This document shows positions 1 through 8,976 of a DNA stretch of 64,000 bases, piece after piece; positions within the stretch are counted from its first letter, which is position 1; the number at the start of each line of letters is the position of its first letter. This stretch comes from Methanomassiliicoccales archaeon. GTDB taxonomy: Archaea; Thermoplasmatota; Thermoplasmata; Methanomassiliicoccales; JACIVX01. The notes under the pieces are model-generated. The model made no database searches. It was not told the origin of the DNA and saw nothing but the letters and a program-made list of their open reading frames with translations. Location: the NCBI GenBank assembly GCA_014361295.1, contig JACIVX010000001.1:248001-312000 (forward strand). The letters are read 5' to 3'. The position numbers and the translations under genes are program-made.

Positions 1-2
1 TC

Positions 3-419
3 ATCGTGATGAGCGATCCATCAGCGTCAACCGATATGCTCTCAGGCGAGATGTTCGATGAGTTCGCCGCACCATATATCAAACAAGCATTCTCGGGTAT
101 TGAGGCAAAGAGAGTTCTCCACATCTGCGGTGACACGACAATACTATTGGAACACATGATGGCAACCGGCGTTGACGGCTTAAGCATCGAAGAGAAAGTC
201 GTTCCGGAGAAGGCGGTCGAAATTGTGAATAACAAGGTAGCACTCATTGGAAATGTCGGCGTCGTGAAGCCGTTGCTGCAGGGAACACCCGATGACGTTA
301 TGAGGGACGCTAAGAGAGTGGCGAAGGCAGGATTCCATCTTGTCGCCCCAGGTTGCGGTCTTGCTGCGCGGGTTCCGAAGGACAACATTCAGGCTCTGGT
401 CAAAGCGGTAAAAGGTTAG
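3..419 (+). CDS. Methylcobalamin:coenzyme M methyltransferase (MtaA/MtbA family), C-terminal part
   Basis: The reading frame is open from the left edge, so this is the last ~138 codons of a longer gene. The family (uroporphyrinogen decarboxylase fold, Zn-dependent) moves the methyl group from a methyl-corrinoid protein to coenzyme M in methylotrophic methanogenesis. Family signatures are SDPSASTDMLS, followed by a segment like the Zn-ligand region (LHICGDTT) and the C-terminal APGCGLA segment, which carries the last Cys. Which methylated substrate it serves (methanol or methylamines) cannot be told from this fragment. It ends in TAG and is followed at once by a terminator hairpin. The RamA gene downstream fits a methyltransfer role. 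Confidence 0.9.
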   Translation: MVMSDPSASTDMLSGEMFDEFAAPYIKQAFSGIEAKRVLHICGDTTILLEHMMATGVDGLSIEEKVVPEKAVEIVNNKVALIGNVGVVKPLLQGTPDDVMRDAKRVAKAGFHLVAPGCGLAARVPKDNIQALVKAVKG

Positions 420-430
420 AGCTGAAAGAT

Positions 431-460
431 GGGAATCGCCGATTCCCTTTTATTTTTTTA
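431..460 (+). terminator. Hairpin plus T-run terminator of the methyltransferase gene
   Basis: A perfect 7-bp stem GGGAATC / GATTCCC with a GCC loop starts 11 bases after the TAG stop and is followed by TTTTATTTTTTT. This is a hairpin/T-tract terminator read on the plus strand. Confidence 0.8.
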
Positions 461-744
461 TTGAAAATTCCAAATTTATCTTTTCTTTGGTTCGCGGAAT
501 ACCCCGATGATACGGCTCGCAAGAATGAGGTGAGATTGTTTTCCAAGTAATAAAGCCAGATAAACAAACTGTCAGAGATTTCAATGATTCTTCAGATGAT
601 CCGACAGCATGTCTTTTCTTTCAGTTGAAAAATACTGATCGTATTTTTTCCACAATCGTAAATATGTAAAGCAAATTTTTTATTTATTTCGTTTAGCCAG
701 TATTTCAAAATGTGCAGATTTAAATAGAGAAATCATAATTACCG
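461..744. promoter_or_regulatory. AT-rich intergenic region with the RamA promoter
   Basis: No gene is visible. It is strongly AT-rich. A TATA-like ATTTAAATAG lies around 718-727, about 25 bases before the ATG at 745. That suggests a leaderless or nearly leaderless ramA transcript. I see no other conserved structure. Confidence 0.5.
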
Positions 745-2418
745 ATGGTACTTCCTATGGCCTACGGCATAGCTCTTGATTTAGGAACTAGCGGTTACAG
801 AACACATTTAGTGGATCTATCGAATAAAGGAAAGATCATATCGACAGCGATCACGATGCGACATCCTTTGCCGGGTGCCAATATTATGGATCACCTTCAT
901 TTTTGGATTGAAAATGGCGCTGAAGTGGGGCATAAGATCATTCTTGAGACGGTCGATAAACTCATAGCACTTCATGGCGTTGATTGCAAAGAGATCAAAA
1001 GAATCGCTGTCTGCGGCAATCCGGCCCAGCTTTCGATGTTTGAGGGCATTGAGATTCGTGATCTCGCATACGCTGGCGAATCGATTCTTAAGCGTTTCAA
1101 CGTCACGAGACCTAACAGAAGAGGACATACGACAACAGCTGGTGCGATTGGACTGACGGTCGTAGGGCCGGAGACTGAGGTTGCCATTCCGCCAGCAATC
1201 AGGCACGAGGTTGGCGCGGATGCCCTTGCAATGATTATTAAGTCAAAGATGCTAGAGAAGAAAGAGACATGTATGGTCACAGACTATGGAACAAACGCTG
1301 AAATGGGTCTCTACCACGACGGTGAACTGTACAGTGGAAGTGCAGCCGCTGGTCCCGCGATGGAGGGACAGCATATTTCCCATGGAATGCTTGCAGCACC
1401 CTATGCGATATCTGATTTGAATGTCGAGAGCGATGGGTACTGGGCCAATTTTGTTCTCGACGAGCGTCTGGGCCCGCGAAGGGCTTCATTGATCAACCCT
1501 TCAACTGGTGATTTGAAGAAACTTGATAACATAAAAGCAAGGGGAATTACAGGCACAGGCGTCGTTGCGGCGGTCGCTCTCGGTCTTGAAACGGGTTTGA
1601 TCAAATTGCCTGGTATTGCGACAAAGGACAGAATTCTTCATTTCCAGGATGGGGTCACTTTCAACGAGAAGGACCTCCATGAGGCTGGAAAGGCGATGGG
1701 GGCGATTCGCGCAGGGCATAAGACGCTAATTGAGGAGGTCGGAATCAAGGATGACGAGATTAAGACGATGTATTTAGCTGGCGCATCTGGTACTTACGTC
1801 GATCCGATCAAGGCACAGACATGTGGTCTCGTTCCACGTGTCGTCGAAAAAACGGTTCAGGTCGGGAACACTTCATTGATGATGGCCTATGATCTTTTGG
1901 TCGATCCATCGGTAATGGATATGATGCAGTCCGTCGCTGATTCGATCGCCTCTAAACATATCATGTTTGCGACGTCAAAAATTTTCGAGGATATCTACAT
2001 CAATGAAGTAGCCTACTGGCTCGAGGGCATGCCGATGGAATATTACAACAAAATGCTGAAACTTGCAGGTTTATCTCCTCTACCCGATATTGAGAGACCG
2101 AAAGAAACGCTGAGAATTGTTGATAGAGATATTCCGGAAGTGGGATCGAAGGGATTGAAGACTCTTGAGCACGTCGGTGTTTTCCTCATCGGATCATTTG
2201 AAGGCTGCACAGGTTGCAAGAGGTGCGAGATGGAATGTCCCGAGCAAGCGCTTAAAGTCGAGAAAATCGGACGGAAGGAATACAAGATCAGAATCGCAAC
2301 GGAGTATTGTCTGGGGACAGCATGCAAGAACTGTGAGCAGGTTTGTCCAAATAGCACCTTCAGATTTAATGAATTAAAGATTGTGAAGAGGGAGGAGTTG
2401 AACGGTAAGTGCGCTTGA
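745..2418 (+). CDS. ramA: RamA-type ATP-dependent reductive activator of corrinoid methyltransferases
   Basis: 557 residues, the family's usual size. The N-terminal and middle part is an ASKHA ATPase-like fold of the DUF4445/RACo type (GIALDLGTSG near the N-terminus; DYGTNAEMGL; a Gly-rich LAGASGTYVDP segment). The last ~75 residues are a ferredoxin domain with two Cys clusters, CTGCKRCEMEC and CLGTACKNCEQVC, each able to hold a [4Fe-4S] cluster. RamA proteins reduce inactive Co(II) corrinoid to Co(I) at the cost of ATP. ATG 745 is used; ATG 760 (MAYGIALD) is a possible alternative. The last codons overlap the start of the next gene by 10 bases, so the two are co-transcribed. Confidence 0.9.
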   Translation: MVLPMAYGIALDLGTSGYRTHLVDLSNKGKIISTAITMRHPLPGANIMDHLHFWIENGAEVGHKIILETVDKLIALHGVDCKEIKRIAVCGNPAQLSMFEGIEIRDLAYAGESILKRFNVTRPNRRGHTTTAGAIGLTVVGPETEVAIPPAIRHEVGADALAMIIKSKMLEKKETCMVTDYGTNAEMGLYHDGELYSGSAAAGPAMEGQHISHGMLAAPYAISDLNVESDGYWANFVLDERLGPRRASLINPSTGDLKKLDNIKARGITGTGVVAAVALGLETGLIKLPGIATKDRILHFQDGVTFNEKDLHEAGKAMGAIRAGHKTLIEEVGIKDDEIKTMYLAGASGTYVDPIKAQTCGLVPRVVEKTVQVGNTSLMMAYDLLVDPSVMDMMQSVADSIASKHIMFATSKIFEDIYINEVAYWLEGMPMEYYNKMLKLAGLSPLPDIERPKETLRIVDRDIPEVGSKGLKTLEHVGVFLIGSFEGCTGCKRCEMECPEQALKVEKIGRKEYKIRIATEYCLGTACKNCEQVCPNSTFRFNELKIVKREELNGKCA

Positions 2419-3266
2419 TTTCTATTGTTGACAACACATCGGCACCTCCCTACTCACCCTCGGGACTAGTAAAGAGATTAGACTCACCAGCAACACATTT
2501 TCTTTCGGAACATGGCTTCTCGATGCTCGTAGAAACGGACAAAGGACATCGCGTCCTTGTCGATACTGGCGCGTCGGAAGAGGTGCTCCTTCATAACCTT
2601 TCACTCCTTGGATTGAGTGTGGACAAGATCGATGCCGTTTTCATCACGCACGGGCATTACGATCATGTCGGAGGTCTCGCTCCGCTCGCAAAGGCAGGCG
2701 TTCCCATATTTATGCACCCGAGGACTACGACACGTCCCCGTTTTGCGGTCAACAATGACAGGATGGTTGATCTTTCAATTCCTGAAAAGGTCGCTCGAAG
2801 CCTTGCATCGTCGAACCTCAAGCTCATATCGACGATGACTGAGATCGTAGAAGGGGTGAAAGCATCTGGAGAAATCTCTCGTCTTTTCCCATTCGAAGCA
2901 TTGGGCAACTATATGATTGAAGAGGGAGGAAATCTCATTGTTGATAATTTCACCGATGAGCAGGCCCTTTACATCAGTTCAAAAAAAGGGCTGATCATCG
3001 TCGTCGGTTGCGGGCACGCTGGTATCGTCAATATCGTTCACCAGGCCAAGAAATCGACAGGATCGAAGATCTTTATGATTGCTGGAGGATTTCACCTGTA
3101 CTGTGGTGATACCGATAGGTTGCTCAAGACGATGGATCATTTGAAGAATTTGGGTGTTGAAAGAGTCGTTCCGATGCACTGCACGGGATTTGAGGCGATG
3201 AAGCTCATTTCTGACAGATTCACCGGTTTCGAGCTGATGTCGGTCGGCAGTGAAATCGTCATTTAG
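2409..3266 (+). CDS. Metallo-beta-lactamase-fold hydrolase (MJ0301-like)
   Basis: 285 residues. The MBL metal site is clear: THGHYDHVGG at residues 80-89, a later VVGCGHAGIVN and a C-terminal VVPMHCTG. The shape matches the archaeal family often annotated as 7,8-dihydropterin-6-methyl-(ribofuranosyl)aminobenzene-phosphate synthase, which is proposed to act in methanopterin synthesis. That specific function is uncertain here. The start is GTG at 2409, 11 bases after a GGAGGAG ribosome site inside the end of ramA. Overlap with ramA suggests a link to methyl transfer or cofactor supply. It ends in TAG. Confidence 0.8.
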   Translation: MRLISIVDNTSAPPYSPSGLVKRLDSPATHFLSEHGFSMLVETDKGHRVLVDTGASEEVLLHNLSLLGLSVDKIDAVFITHGHYDHVGGLAPLAKAGVPIFMHPRTTTRPRFAVNNDRMVDLSIPEKVARSLASSNLKLISTMTEIVEGVKASGEISRLFPFEALGNYMIEEGGNLIVDNFTDEQALYISSKKGLIIVVGCGHAGIVNIVHQAKKSTGSKIFMIAGGFHLYCGDTDRLLKTMDHLKNLGVERVVPMHCTGFEAMKLISDRFTGFELMSVGSEIVI

Positions 3267-3282
3267 GAACACGATTTAGTCA

Positions 3283-3303
3283 AAAATGCATCGCATTTTT
3301 ATT
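3283..3303. terminator. Bidirectional terminator hairpin
   Basis: AAAAATGC and GCATTTTT form a perfect 8-bp stem with an ATC loop and T-rich ends on both strands. It sits between the convergent MBL-fold gene and mtrH and can end both transcripts. Confidence 0.6.
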
Positions 3304-3387
3304 GTGCTGGCTGAAAGATAATGATTGAAACGGAATACCTGACCTTATAAGGAAATTTACTAATTAAAAGACGCTATCACAGCTTTC

Positions 3388-4278
3388 TCAAATATCCGAG
3401 ATCGCTTGTCTCACGAGTTCATCCGCCAACGCGGCAATCGGAAAGACCGATCGGGCATATTCGATCGGACCGTACATCACAAAGTCCGCACTGGCCATAA
3501 TCGGTAGTGCCGCCGATGCGATGTCAACCTGCCTGTAAATCCGCGCATCTTTTTCTTTTAATCTCGCGAGCATTGACCAAGATTCAACGGCGTTGTGAAG
3601 TGCGCAACCCGTGGGAATTCCCCACTTGGCTTTCGAGACGATCATTGCCCTTAGAGCAGAGCCCGCGTTTTGATCCATCGACATGACCGCAACATCGATG
3701 AGCGGCTTTTCAATGCCATAACGGCGTGCGATTTCTATTAGTCCTTCTTCCAACATGCCACCGCCGTTTTCCAAAAGGTAAATCTTGCCCTTAACACCGA
3801 AGTCGCGCGGATTGAATGCGAGAAGCACCGCCGCTTTCACACCTATCTGGTTTAACATTTCAAATTCTTGTTTTGAAGTTCCGACACTGAGAGTATTGTA
3901 GACTAGCTTTTCAACAAGACCCATTTCAACAGCCCTTTTCGCGCCAGCCAATTTGACCTCAGGACTTGGTGAGTCGACAAAAAGTGGCAATTCGGATAGA
4001 TCGGAAACAATGTTGAGATATGAAACGATTGCTTCAGTCGTTTCGGCATAGATCATTAGCGCCGCCGGTGTTTCTGTCTCGTCGATCGCAGTTTCCACGT
4101 TGTTAATTAATTCCTCTAGACGGACGGTATCGACTCTACCATGCGTGCGATCCTCAACGATGCTGTGACTGGGATAAAATAGAGAACCAATCAATACAGT
4201 CCTTCTTTTTCCAGGCTGGCCACCAAATGAGACACTACCGATTTCAAAAACATGTTGGGTATTCTGAAATCTGAACAA
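3388..4278 (-). CDS. mtrH: Methyltransferase subunit MtrH-like
   Basis: About 296 residues, TIM-barrel methyltransferase of the MtrH family. In the Mtr complex MtrH moves the methyl group from a methyl-pterin to the corrinoid of MtrA. The N-terminus FRFQNTQHVFEIGSVSFGG and the FGGQPG segment match MtrH closely. The upstream GTG at 4287 lies inside the ribosome site AGGAGGTG. TTG at 4278 has that site 7 bases upstream and gives the usual MtrH-like N-terminus, so I chose it. It follows mtrA with one base between. No membrane Mtr genes (B-G) are nearby. Confidence 0.88.
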   Translation of the reverse strand: MFRFQNTQHVFEIGSVSFGGQPGKRRTVLIGSLFYPSHSIVEDRTHGRVDTVRLEELINNVETAIDETETPAALMIYAETTEAIVSYLNIVSDLSELPLFVDSPSPEVKLAGAKRAVEMGLVEKLVYNTLSVGTSKQEFEMLNQIGVKAAVLLAFNPRDFGVKGKIYLLENGGGMLEEGLIEIARRYGIEKPLIDVAVMSMDQNAGSALRAMIVSKAKWGIPTGCALHNAVESWSMLARLKEKDARIYRQVDIASAALPIMASADFVMYGPIEYARSVFPIAALADELVRQAISDI

Positions 4279-4279
4279 T

Positions 4280-5050
4280 TCAAGCACCTCCTGTTAGATA
4301 TGATCTGATTTTTATGGCAAGAGAAACGGAGGGAACGAGAAAGATTTCGTGGTCGATCGGATCGAGCATGACGCCGAATTCCTCTGACACCACGGCGAGC
4401 GATGCTGATGTGGCCAGTTTTTCACTCGAAAGTCGAAGCATATGGGACGCGAATTTATCCGATGCGAGGTTCAGTGATTTTCCGATCCAGGATCCTTCCA
4501 TCGTGAGCGCTGGGCTCTCTATGATGAGCGGTTCGACATCCATAGGGCCAGGATCACGGTTATTACATTCATCGATCTTCTCAAGAAGTTCTTTCGTTCT
4601 TTCCTCATCAAAATGGTACACAGGATCGTAGGCGATGATCTCTTCGACTTCTTTTGGATGCACAAGATCGATGACCTCTACTTGTCTCATGAACCTATCA
4701 ACGGCTTCTTTCGGAATATTGCACAAATAGGGAATTGCAGACTTTGTCCCGTTGATCCTCATTCGCTCGTCAACGCCATTTTTACCCAAACTGACCAATG
4801 CATCACCAGGAAAATGCCCGAACTCATCTTTTCCGCAAACAATGAGAAAACGGATTCTGGGGTTGCTGATGATATTTGCCACGATCTTTTCTATTCCGAT
4901 GTTTTCAGTTTTTAATGTACCTTTGATATTGAACCGATCCCGAGGTAAATCCACAATGCCTCTACCTATGATTACGATGGCGACAGGTGAATTATTCGAT
5001 CCGAGTTCGTAATCGCCAGGTACAAATGGCCAGTTGGAATTTTTTTCCAT
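4280..5050 (-). CDS. mtrA: MtrA-like corrinoid protein without a membrane anchor
   Basis: 256 residues. The first ~175 residues match MtrA: WPFVPGDYELG at the start, LKTENIGIEKIVANIISNP, then CGKDEFGHFPGDAL whose His79 fits the cobalt-ligating His, and SAIPYL. After the PGPMDVEPLIIE segment it departs from classical MtrA. The C-terminal ~80 residues have no hydrophobic membrane helix and may be a separate small domain (possibly DUF4346-like, low certainty). With mtrH directly downstream, the pair would form a soluble methyl-pterin to corrinoid methyltransferase, not the sodium-pumping membrane complex. Confidence 0.85.
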   Translation of the reverse strand: MEKNSNWPFVPGDYELGSNNSPVAIVIIGRGIVDLPRDRFNIKGTLKTENIGIEKIVANIISNPRIRFLIVCGKDEFGHFPGDALVSLGKNGVDERMRINGTKSAIPYLCNIPKEAVDRFMRQVEVIDLVHPKEVEEIIAYDPVYHFDEERTKELLEKIDECNNRDPGPMDVEPLIIESPALTMEGSWIGKSLNLASDKFASHMLRLSSEKLATSASLAVVSEEFGVMLDPIDHEIFLVPSVSLAIKIRSYLTGGA

Positions 5051-5285
5051 AATCTCAGCAATTCAAATGGAATCTTTAATTATTTTCGTCTTAATATTAT
5101 TTTTCATTCGAGAAATAGCATACTGCTGGTCTTCGTTGTAGCTTGTTTGTGACCAAATTTCGCTGAAAACTCTTGTATTTCAAAATTAAACAGTTTTCAA
5201 CTGTACTGTGACTCGTTGCATGAAATTCATGAACAATTGATCCATCGCTGACTAAAACGTCCAGATCTCCGAATTCAAATTCGAC

Positions 5286-5325
5286 ATCTATAAATATTAA
5301 CTTTGAAGTAACACGAGATGGTGAA
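5286..5325 (+). promoter_or_regulatory. Promoter of the DUF169 gene
   Basis: TATA element TCTATAAATATT lies about 35-45 bases before the ATG, with a GGTGA ribosome site at about 5320. The TATA core is the same CTATAAATA used by the RNA candidates at 27.5 and 28.0 kb. Confidence 0.5.
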
Positions 5326-5331
5326 AGTCAT

Positions 5332-6033
5332 ATGGATTATTCTGAAGCTTCGAAGAAACTGGTCAGCATACTTGGGCTCAAATACGAACCAGTAGCTGTT
5401 ACATTGATTAAGAATGGACAATCACCACCCGACGGATACCAGGAAGTCGAGGGGAATCTGCGACATTGCCAGTCGATTATGAGAGCGAGAAAGGGGGAGG
5501 CTATGTGGATACCCGCTTCCAAACATGCATGCCCTGTCGGTGCTTCTGCTCTCGGTATAGTTGCAACGCCTGAAAAAGTCGCTTCTGGGGAATTTCATTA
5601 TAATCTCGGAATGTTCAGCAGTGCAGATGCGGCAAAAAGGATGATTGACGCGCGGCCTACACTCCCTCTGGGTAGCGTAATCGGAACGGTTGTGAGTCCA
5701 CTGAGCAAAGCGAAAGTTCCACCGGATGTTATCGTTGTTGTCGGGACGCCTGAACAACTATATTGGATACTCCCTGTAGCTGCGACCTTCGAAAAGGGCG
5801 GAAGGGTAACGATCAACACGGCCTCGATGCAAGCTACATGTGTCGATTCAACCATTATCCCATATCTAACTGGCGATATTAACATCTCGCTTGGATGCTT
5901 TGGGTGTAGAAGGAGCACGGACATAGCCCCTGAAGAAATGTATGCTGGCATTCCAGCTAGAAAACTTGAGGAAGTCGTGAAAATTTTGGAAAGACTTGGA
6001 TCGGGACCGATTCCGAAATCCAGAACCAAGTAG
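5332..6033 (+). CDS. DUF169 family protein
   Basis: 233 residues, full-length DUF169 (ArCR-like) protein. Conserved features are PVAVTLI near the N-terminus, a HCQ...RARKGE segment, SKHACPVGASALG, and CFGCRRSTDI near the C-terminus. The conserved Cys residues suggest a metal or Fe-S site, but no biochemical role is established. It is common in methanogens and other anaerobes. It is monocistronic, divergent from mtrA, and ends in TAG. Confidence 0.8.
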   Translation: MDYSEASKKLVSILGLKYEPVAVTLIKNGQSPPDGYQEVEGNLRHCQSIMRARKGEAMWIPASKHACPVGASALGIVATPEKVASGEFHYNLGMFSSADAAKRMIDARPTLPLGSVIGTVVSPLSKAKVPPDVIVVVGTPEQLYWILPVAATFEKGGRVTINTASMQATCVDSTIIPYLTGDINISLGCFGCRRSTDIAPEEMYAGIPARKLEEVVKILERLGSGPIPKSRTK

Positions 6034-6408
6034 TCTTCGTTTGTTGCCGAAATTGTGAAGGATATCGTTCAAAATGACTATACTTCTCGCTCGAAGCGTG
6101 AAACACTTTTCGCGGTTGACACGCTGTTAATTCTTTTCCATTAAATGAGATAATATCCCGATAACGAATCGCTCGAAAATCACTCTTTAATAAAGATGTT
6201 GAAACAATCTTCTTACTTCCTTGCATAATTGTTACAATTCATGATTTCCTGATAGTTGCATCGTTTCATTTCCTCGATATCCTTTAGTATAATAATGATT
6301 AATTATATACTTAATGCAAAGATCGAATAACAGTCCCCCTCTTGGTTTTGATTGTTTCCGGAGAATCTGGATTGGTTTTCGGAGAGGAATTTACACGGAG
6401 GAATTTTC
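6034..6408. promoter_or_regulatory. Intergenic region with the promoter of the Lrp-type gene
   Basis: No gene seen. A TATA-like AATTATATAC is at about 6301-6310 and a GGAGG ribosome site at 6397-6401 sets the start of the next gene. An open frame extends upstream of that start to 6352 but lacks a ribosome site and family similarity. Confidence 0.45.
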
Positions 6409-6879
6409 ATGGACAAACTAGACATTGAGATTTTGAGGATTCTAAGGTTAAATTCAAGGGAAAGTCTAGGTAATATCGCGGAAAAACTCGGCGTTTCAAA
6501 GGCAACCGTCAGTCGAAGGATTTCACGCATGGAGAAGGAGGGATACATTTCTGGATATACGACTGTGATGAATCTATCGAGAATGGGTGTCATGAGAGCG
6601 CTCATTCTCCTCGAGGTGGTTGGTTCTGCAATTAACTCGGTCATCGAAGAGCTCAAGAAATTCGAAGAAATTGAGTATATCCATAAGGTATTTGGAGACC
6701 ACTCGCTGATTTGTGAAGTGTATACCAAAAGCGTCGATAGTCTCTACCTTCTGATCCAGGGGAAAATACTCACGATACCGCAGATCCAGAACGTTGAGGT
6801 CGATATTCTCATCGAGAAGATCGCTTTGAATCCCGATGCTGATTTCGATATGGTATCCGGGAAATCAGGAAGCATGTAG
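6409..6879 (+). CDS. Lrp/AsnC family transcription regulator
   Basis: 156 residues: N-terminal winged helix (MDKLDIEILRILRLNSRES, then SKATVSRRISRMEKEG as recognition helix) and C-terminal RAM-type domain. ATG 6409 follows GGAGG with 7 bases spacing and gives the typical family N-terminus. Lrp proteins are dimeric or octameric DNA-binding regulators that respond to amino acids or other small molecules. It stands just upstream of the YcaO-TfuA genes, so it may control them. Ends in TAG. Confidence 0.85.
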   Translation: MDKLDIEILRILRLNSRESLGNIAEKLGVSKATVSRRISRMEKEGYISGYTTVMNLSRMGVMRALILLEVVGSAINSVIEELKKFEEIEYIHKVFGDHSLICEVYTKSVDSLYLLIQGKILTIPQIQNVEVDILIEKIALNPDADFDMVSGKSGSM

Positions 6880-6989
6880 GTTTTCAATTAGTATTGTGCC
6901 AGAATGATCTGACATCTGGTGGCAGAATACTGGAAATAACAAATCTTTAATAAGGGCGCACCAAATGCCCAAATGAGAGGCGTGAATCA

Positions 6990-8195
6990 ATGAAATTAGG
7001 GCCCTCTCCAAAGAGATATCTGTTTGATGGACATCGGATCGTCGATCCGTGGACGACGCTCCAGCGCGTTGAGCCGTTATGTAAGATTGCTGGCATCACC
7101 CGTGTTGCTGACATCACAGGTCTGGATAGGGTTGGTATTCCTGTTTACTCGAGCATCCGGCCATATGCCGAATCGGGCGCAGTGAGCGTCTACAACGGAA
7201 AGGGTGCAACAAAGGAACAGGCAAAGGTTTCAGCGATCATGGAAGGACTGGAGAGGTATAGTGCTGAACAAAAGGATCGCAAAGTCGTCAGGGCAAAACT
7301 TGATGACATGTTATCCTCGAGATATGCAATTCATCCAAGCGATCTTATTTTACCTAGAGCATCTCTTTTCCATCTTGAATATCAACCGATTGCCTGGGTT
7401 GAGGGAGTTGAACTCAACGAAATGGAGCGAATCTGGGTTCCGGCAAATGCCGTTTTCCATCCGTATGCTTCGCATCTCGACATGCCGCTTTTCAGATCCA
7501 ATACGAATGGTCTCGCTTCTGGGAACTCCTTGGAAGAGGCTGTTCTCCACGGGCTCTGTGAGGTGATCGAGAGGGATGCATGGTCGATCTGTGAGGCTAA
7601 ACGACGTGTAAAAGCGGATTTATTTCTTGATGTTGAAAATGGTCTTGTTTATGACTTAATACAGAAATTTGAGTCACAAGGCATTAGCATTCATATGAAA
7701 GAGTTGACGAGCGACATCGGGATCCCAACGATCGGAGTTGCAGCTGATGACTGGCGAACGAAAGATCCGACATTATTGGTCATGGGCATCGGAACGCACC
7801 TTAATCCTTATATTGCGGCGATCCGCGCGTTGACCGAAGCTGCACAAAGCAGGGTGACGCAGATCCACGGTGCCAGGGAGGATACAATCAACGCCAGGTT
7901 CCGGCAGAAACTTGGATATGAGAAAACGAAATCGATCAACAGCATATGGTTTTCAAGATCGGGAAGGGAAAAGAAAATATCGGAGATCGATCGGCTCGAT
8001 ACAAAGGATATTTACGACGATATCTTATTCGTTCTCGATCGGCTTAGAAAAGAAGGATTCAAAAAGGTGATTGCGGTCGATCTTACGAGAAGGGAATTGG
8101 GAGTCCCGGTCGTGAGGATCATAGTTCCAGGATTGGAAGTTTTTGCAATGGATGAGGACCGTGTGGGTCAGAGATTGGTGGAGGCAACAGTTTGA
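6990..8195 (+). CDS. ycaO: YcaO-family McrA-glycine thioamidation protein (methanogenesis marker 1)
   Basis: 401 residues, the size of methanogenesis marker protein 1. YcaO proteins activate a backbone amide with ATP; with TfuA this one makes the thioglycine of McrA. Visible family segments are the KVSAIMEGLERYSAE helix, the NGLASGNSLEEAVLHGLCEVIERDA stretch that provides ATP/Mg contacts, and a C-terminal region rich in hydrophobic strands ending GQRLVEAT. The start ATG 6990 has GAGGCGTGA upstream. It overlaps tfuA by 4 bases and lies directly upstream of the mcr operon. Confidence 0.93.
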   Translation: MKLGPSPKRYLFDGHRIVDPWTTLQRVEPLCKIAGITRVADITGLDRVGIPVYSSIRPYAESGAVSVYNGKGATKEQAKVSAIMEGLERYSAEQKDRKVVRAKLDDMLSSRYAIHPSDLILPRASLFHLEYQPIAWVEGVELNEMERIWVPANAVFHPYASHLDMPLFRSNTNGLASGNSLEEAVLHGLCEVIERDAWSICEAKRRVKADLFLDVENGLVYDLIQKFESQGISIHMKELTSDIGIPTIGVAADDWRTKDPTLLVMGIGTHLNPYIAAIRALTEAAQSRVTQIHGAREDTINARFRQKLGYEKTKSINSIWFSRSGREKKISEIDRLDTKDIYDDILFVLDRLRKEGFKKVIAVDLTRRELGVPVVRIIVPGLEVFAMDEDRVGQRLVEATV

Positions 8196-8842
8196 AGGCC
8201 ATCATCTTCCTTGGTCCGAGCTTATCGCACGCCGAAGCAAGAAAGATCCTCGATGCGGATTACCGGCCGCCGGTGAAGCGAGGAGATTTGATTCCGATTT
8301 ACAGTGAGAACGACGTCGTCGTTGGCATTATTGATGGAGTTCTTTTCAGCGAGTCGGCTGTTGGTCATCGAGAAATCCTTGGGTTATTGGAGAGAGGTAT
8401 CACCGTTGTTGGAGGCGGCAGTATGGGCGCCCTCCGGGCGTCAGAACTGAAGGATTTCGGAATGATCGGAGTTGGAAAGGTATTCGATATGTATTCATCT
8501 GGTGTGATCGAGGGTGACGACGAGGTCGCTATCGTTTTCAATCCTGAAACACTGGAGCCCCTTTCAGAGGCGCTCATCAACATTCGGTATAATTTGAAAA
8601 GCGCTGTCAATCTAGGTATCATCTCGGAATCGCAGAGTGAAGACATCATCCGTGAATTGAAGGAGATCTATTTTCCTGAAAGATCTTATGAAAAAGCTCT
8701 AGAAATTGCACATAAAAAATTGAAAAGGAATGAATTTAATAGGCTTCGTGAATATCTCATGAAACACGCGAAAGACCTGAAGAAGTCAGACGCGGAATTG
8801 GTTATCACAACCATAAAAAATTTAATTTATGCGGAAAAATAA
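8192..8842 (+). CDS. tfuA: TfuA-like protein, partner of YcaO in McrA thioglycine formation
   Basis: 216 residues, TfuA core fold. It begins KAIIFLGPSLSH and contains GVLFSESAVGHREILG and GGSMGALRASEL, conserved in TfuA. TfuA is thought to deliver sulfide to YcaO. It starts at TTG 8192 in a 4-base overlap with the ycaO stop, so the two proteins are translationally coupled. After its TAA comes the mcr promoter. Confidence 0.92.
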   Translation: MKAIIFLGPSLSHAEARKILDADYRPPVKRGDLIPIYSENDVVVGIIDGVLFSESAVGHREILGLLERGITVVGGGSMGALRASELKDFGMIGVGKVFDMYSSGVIEGDDEVAIVFNPETLEPLSEALINIRYNLKSAVNLGIISESQSEDIIRELKEIYFPERSYEKALEIAHKKLKRNEFNRLREYLMKHAKDLKKSDAELVITTIKNLIYAEK

Positions 8843-8907
8843 TAAATACTCGTTAAGTCGTCTATCTGTGTTAACTGGATCGATCCTTGAGTTAATCGAT
8901 TGTTTAA

Positions 8908-8930
8908 TATGGATGGATACTCCATCCATA
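8908..8930. promoter_or_regulatory. Palindromic operator candidate upstream of the mcr promoter
   Basis: Perfect inverted repeat with 10-base arms TATGGATGGA and TCCATCCATA around a TAC centre. It ends 6 bases before the TATA element of the mcr operon, where archaeal activators often bind. A very similar palindrome sits at 16001-16025 in front of the DUF4443-DUF2111 regulator. Confidence 0.7.
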
Positions 8931-8935
8931 ATCAA

Positions 8936-8944
8936 GATTATAAG
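8936..8944 (+). promoter_or_regulatory. TATA element of the mcr operon
   Basis: GATTATAAG, about 97 bases before the mcrB start. Transcription would begin near 8965-8970, leaving a leader of about 70 bases. Confidence 0.5.
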
Positions 8945-8976
8945 CTAGCTCGTTTTAATGAGATATCGCAAGGGGA

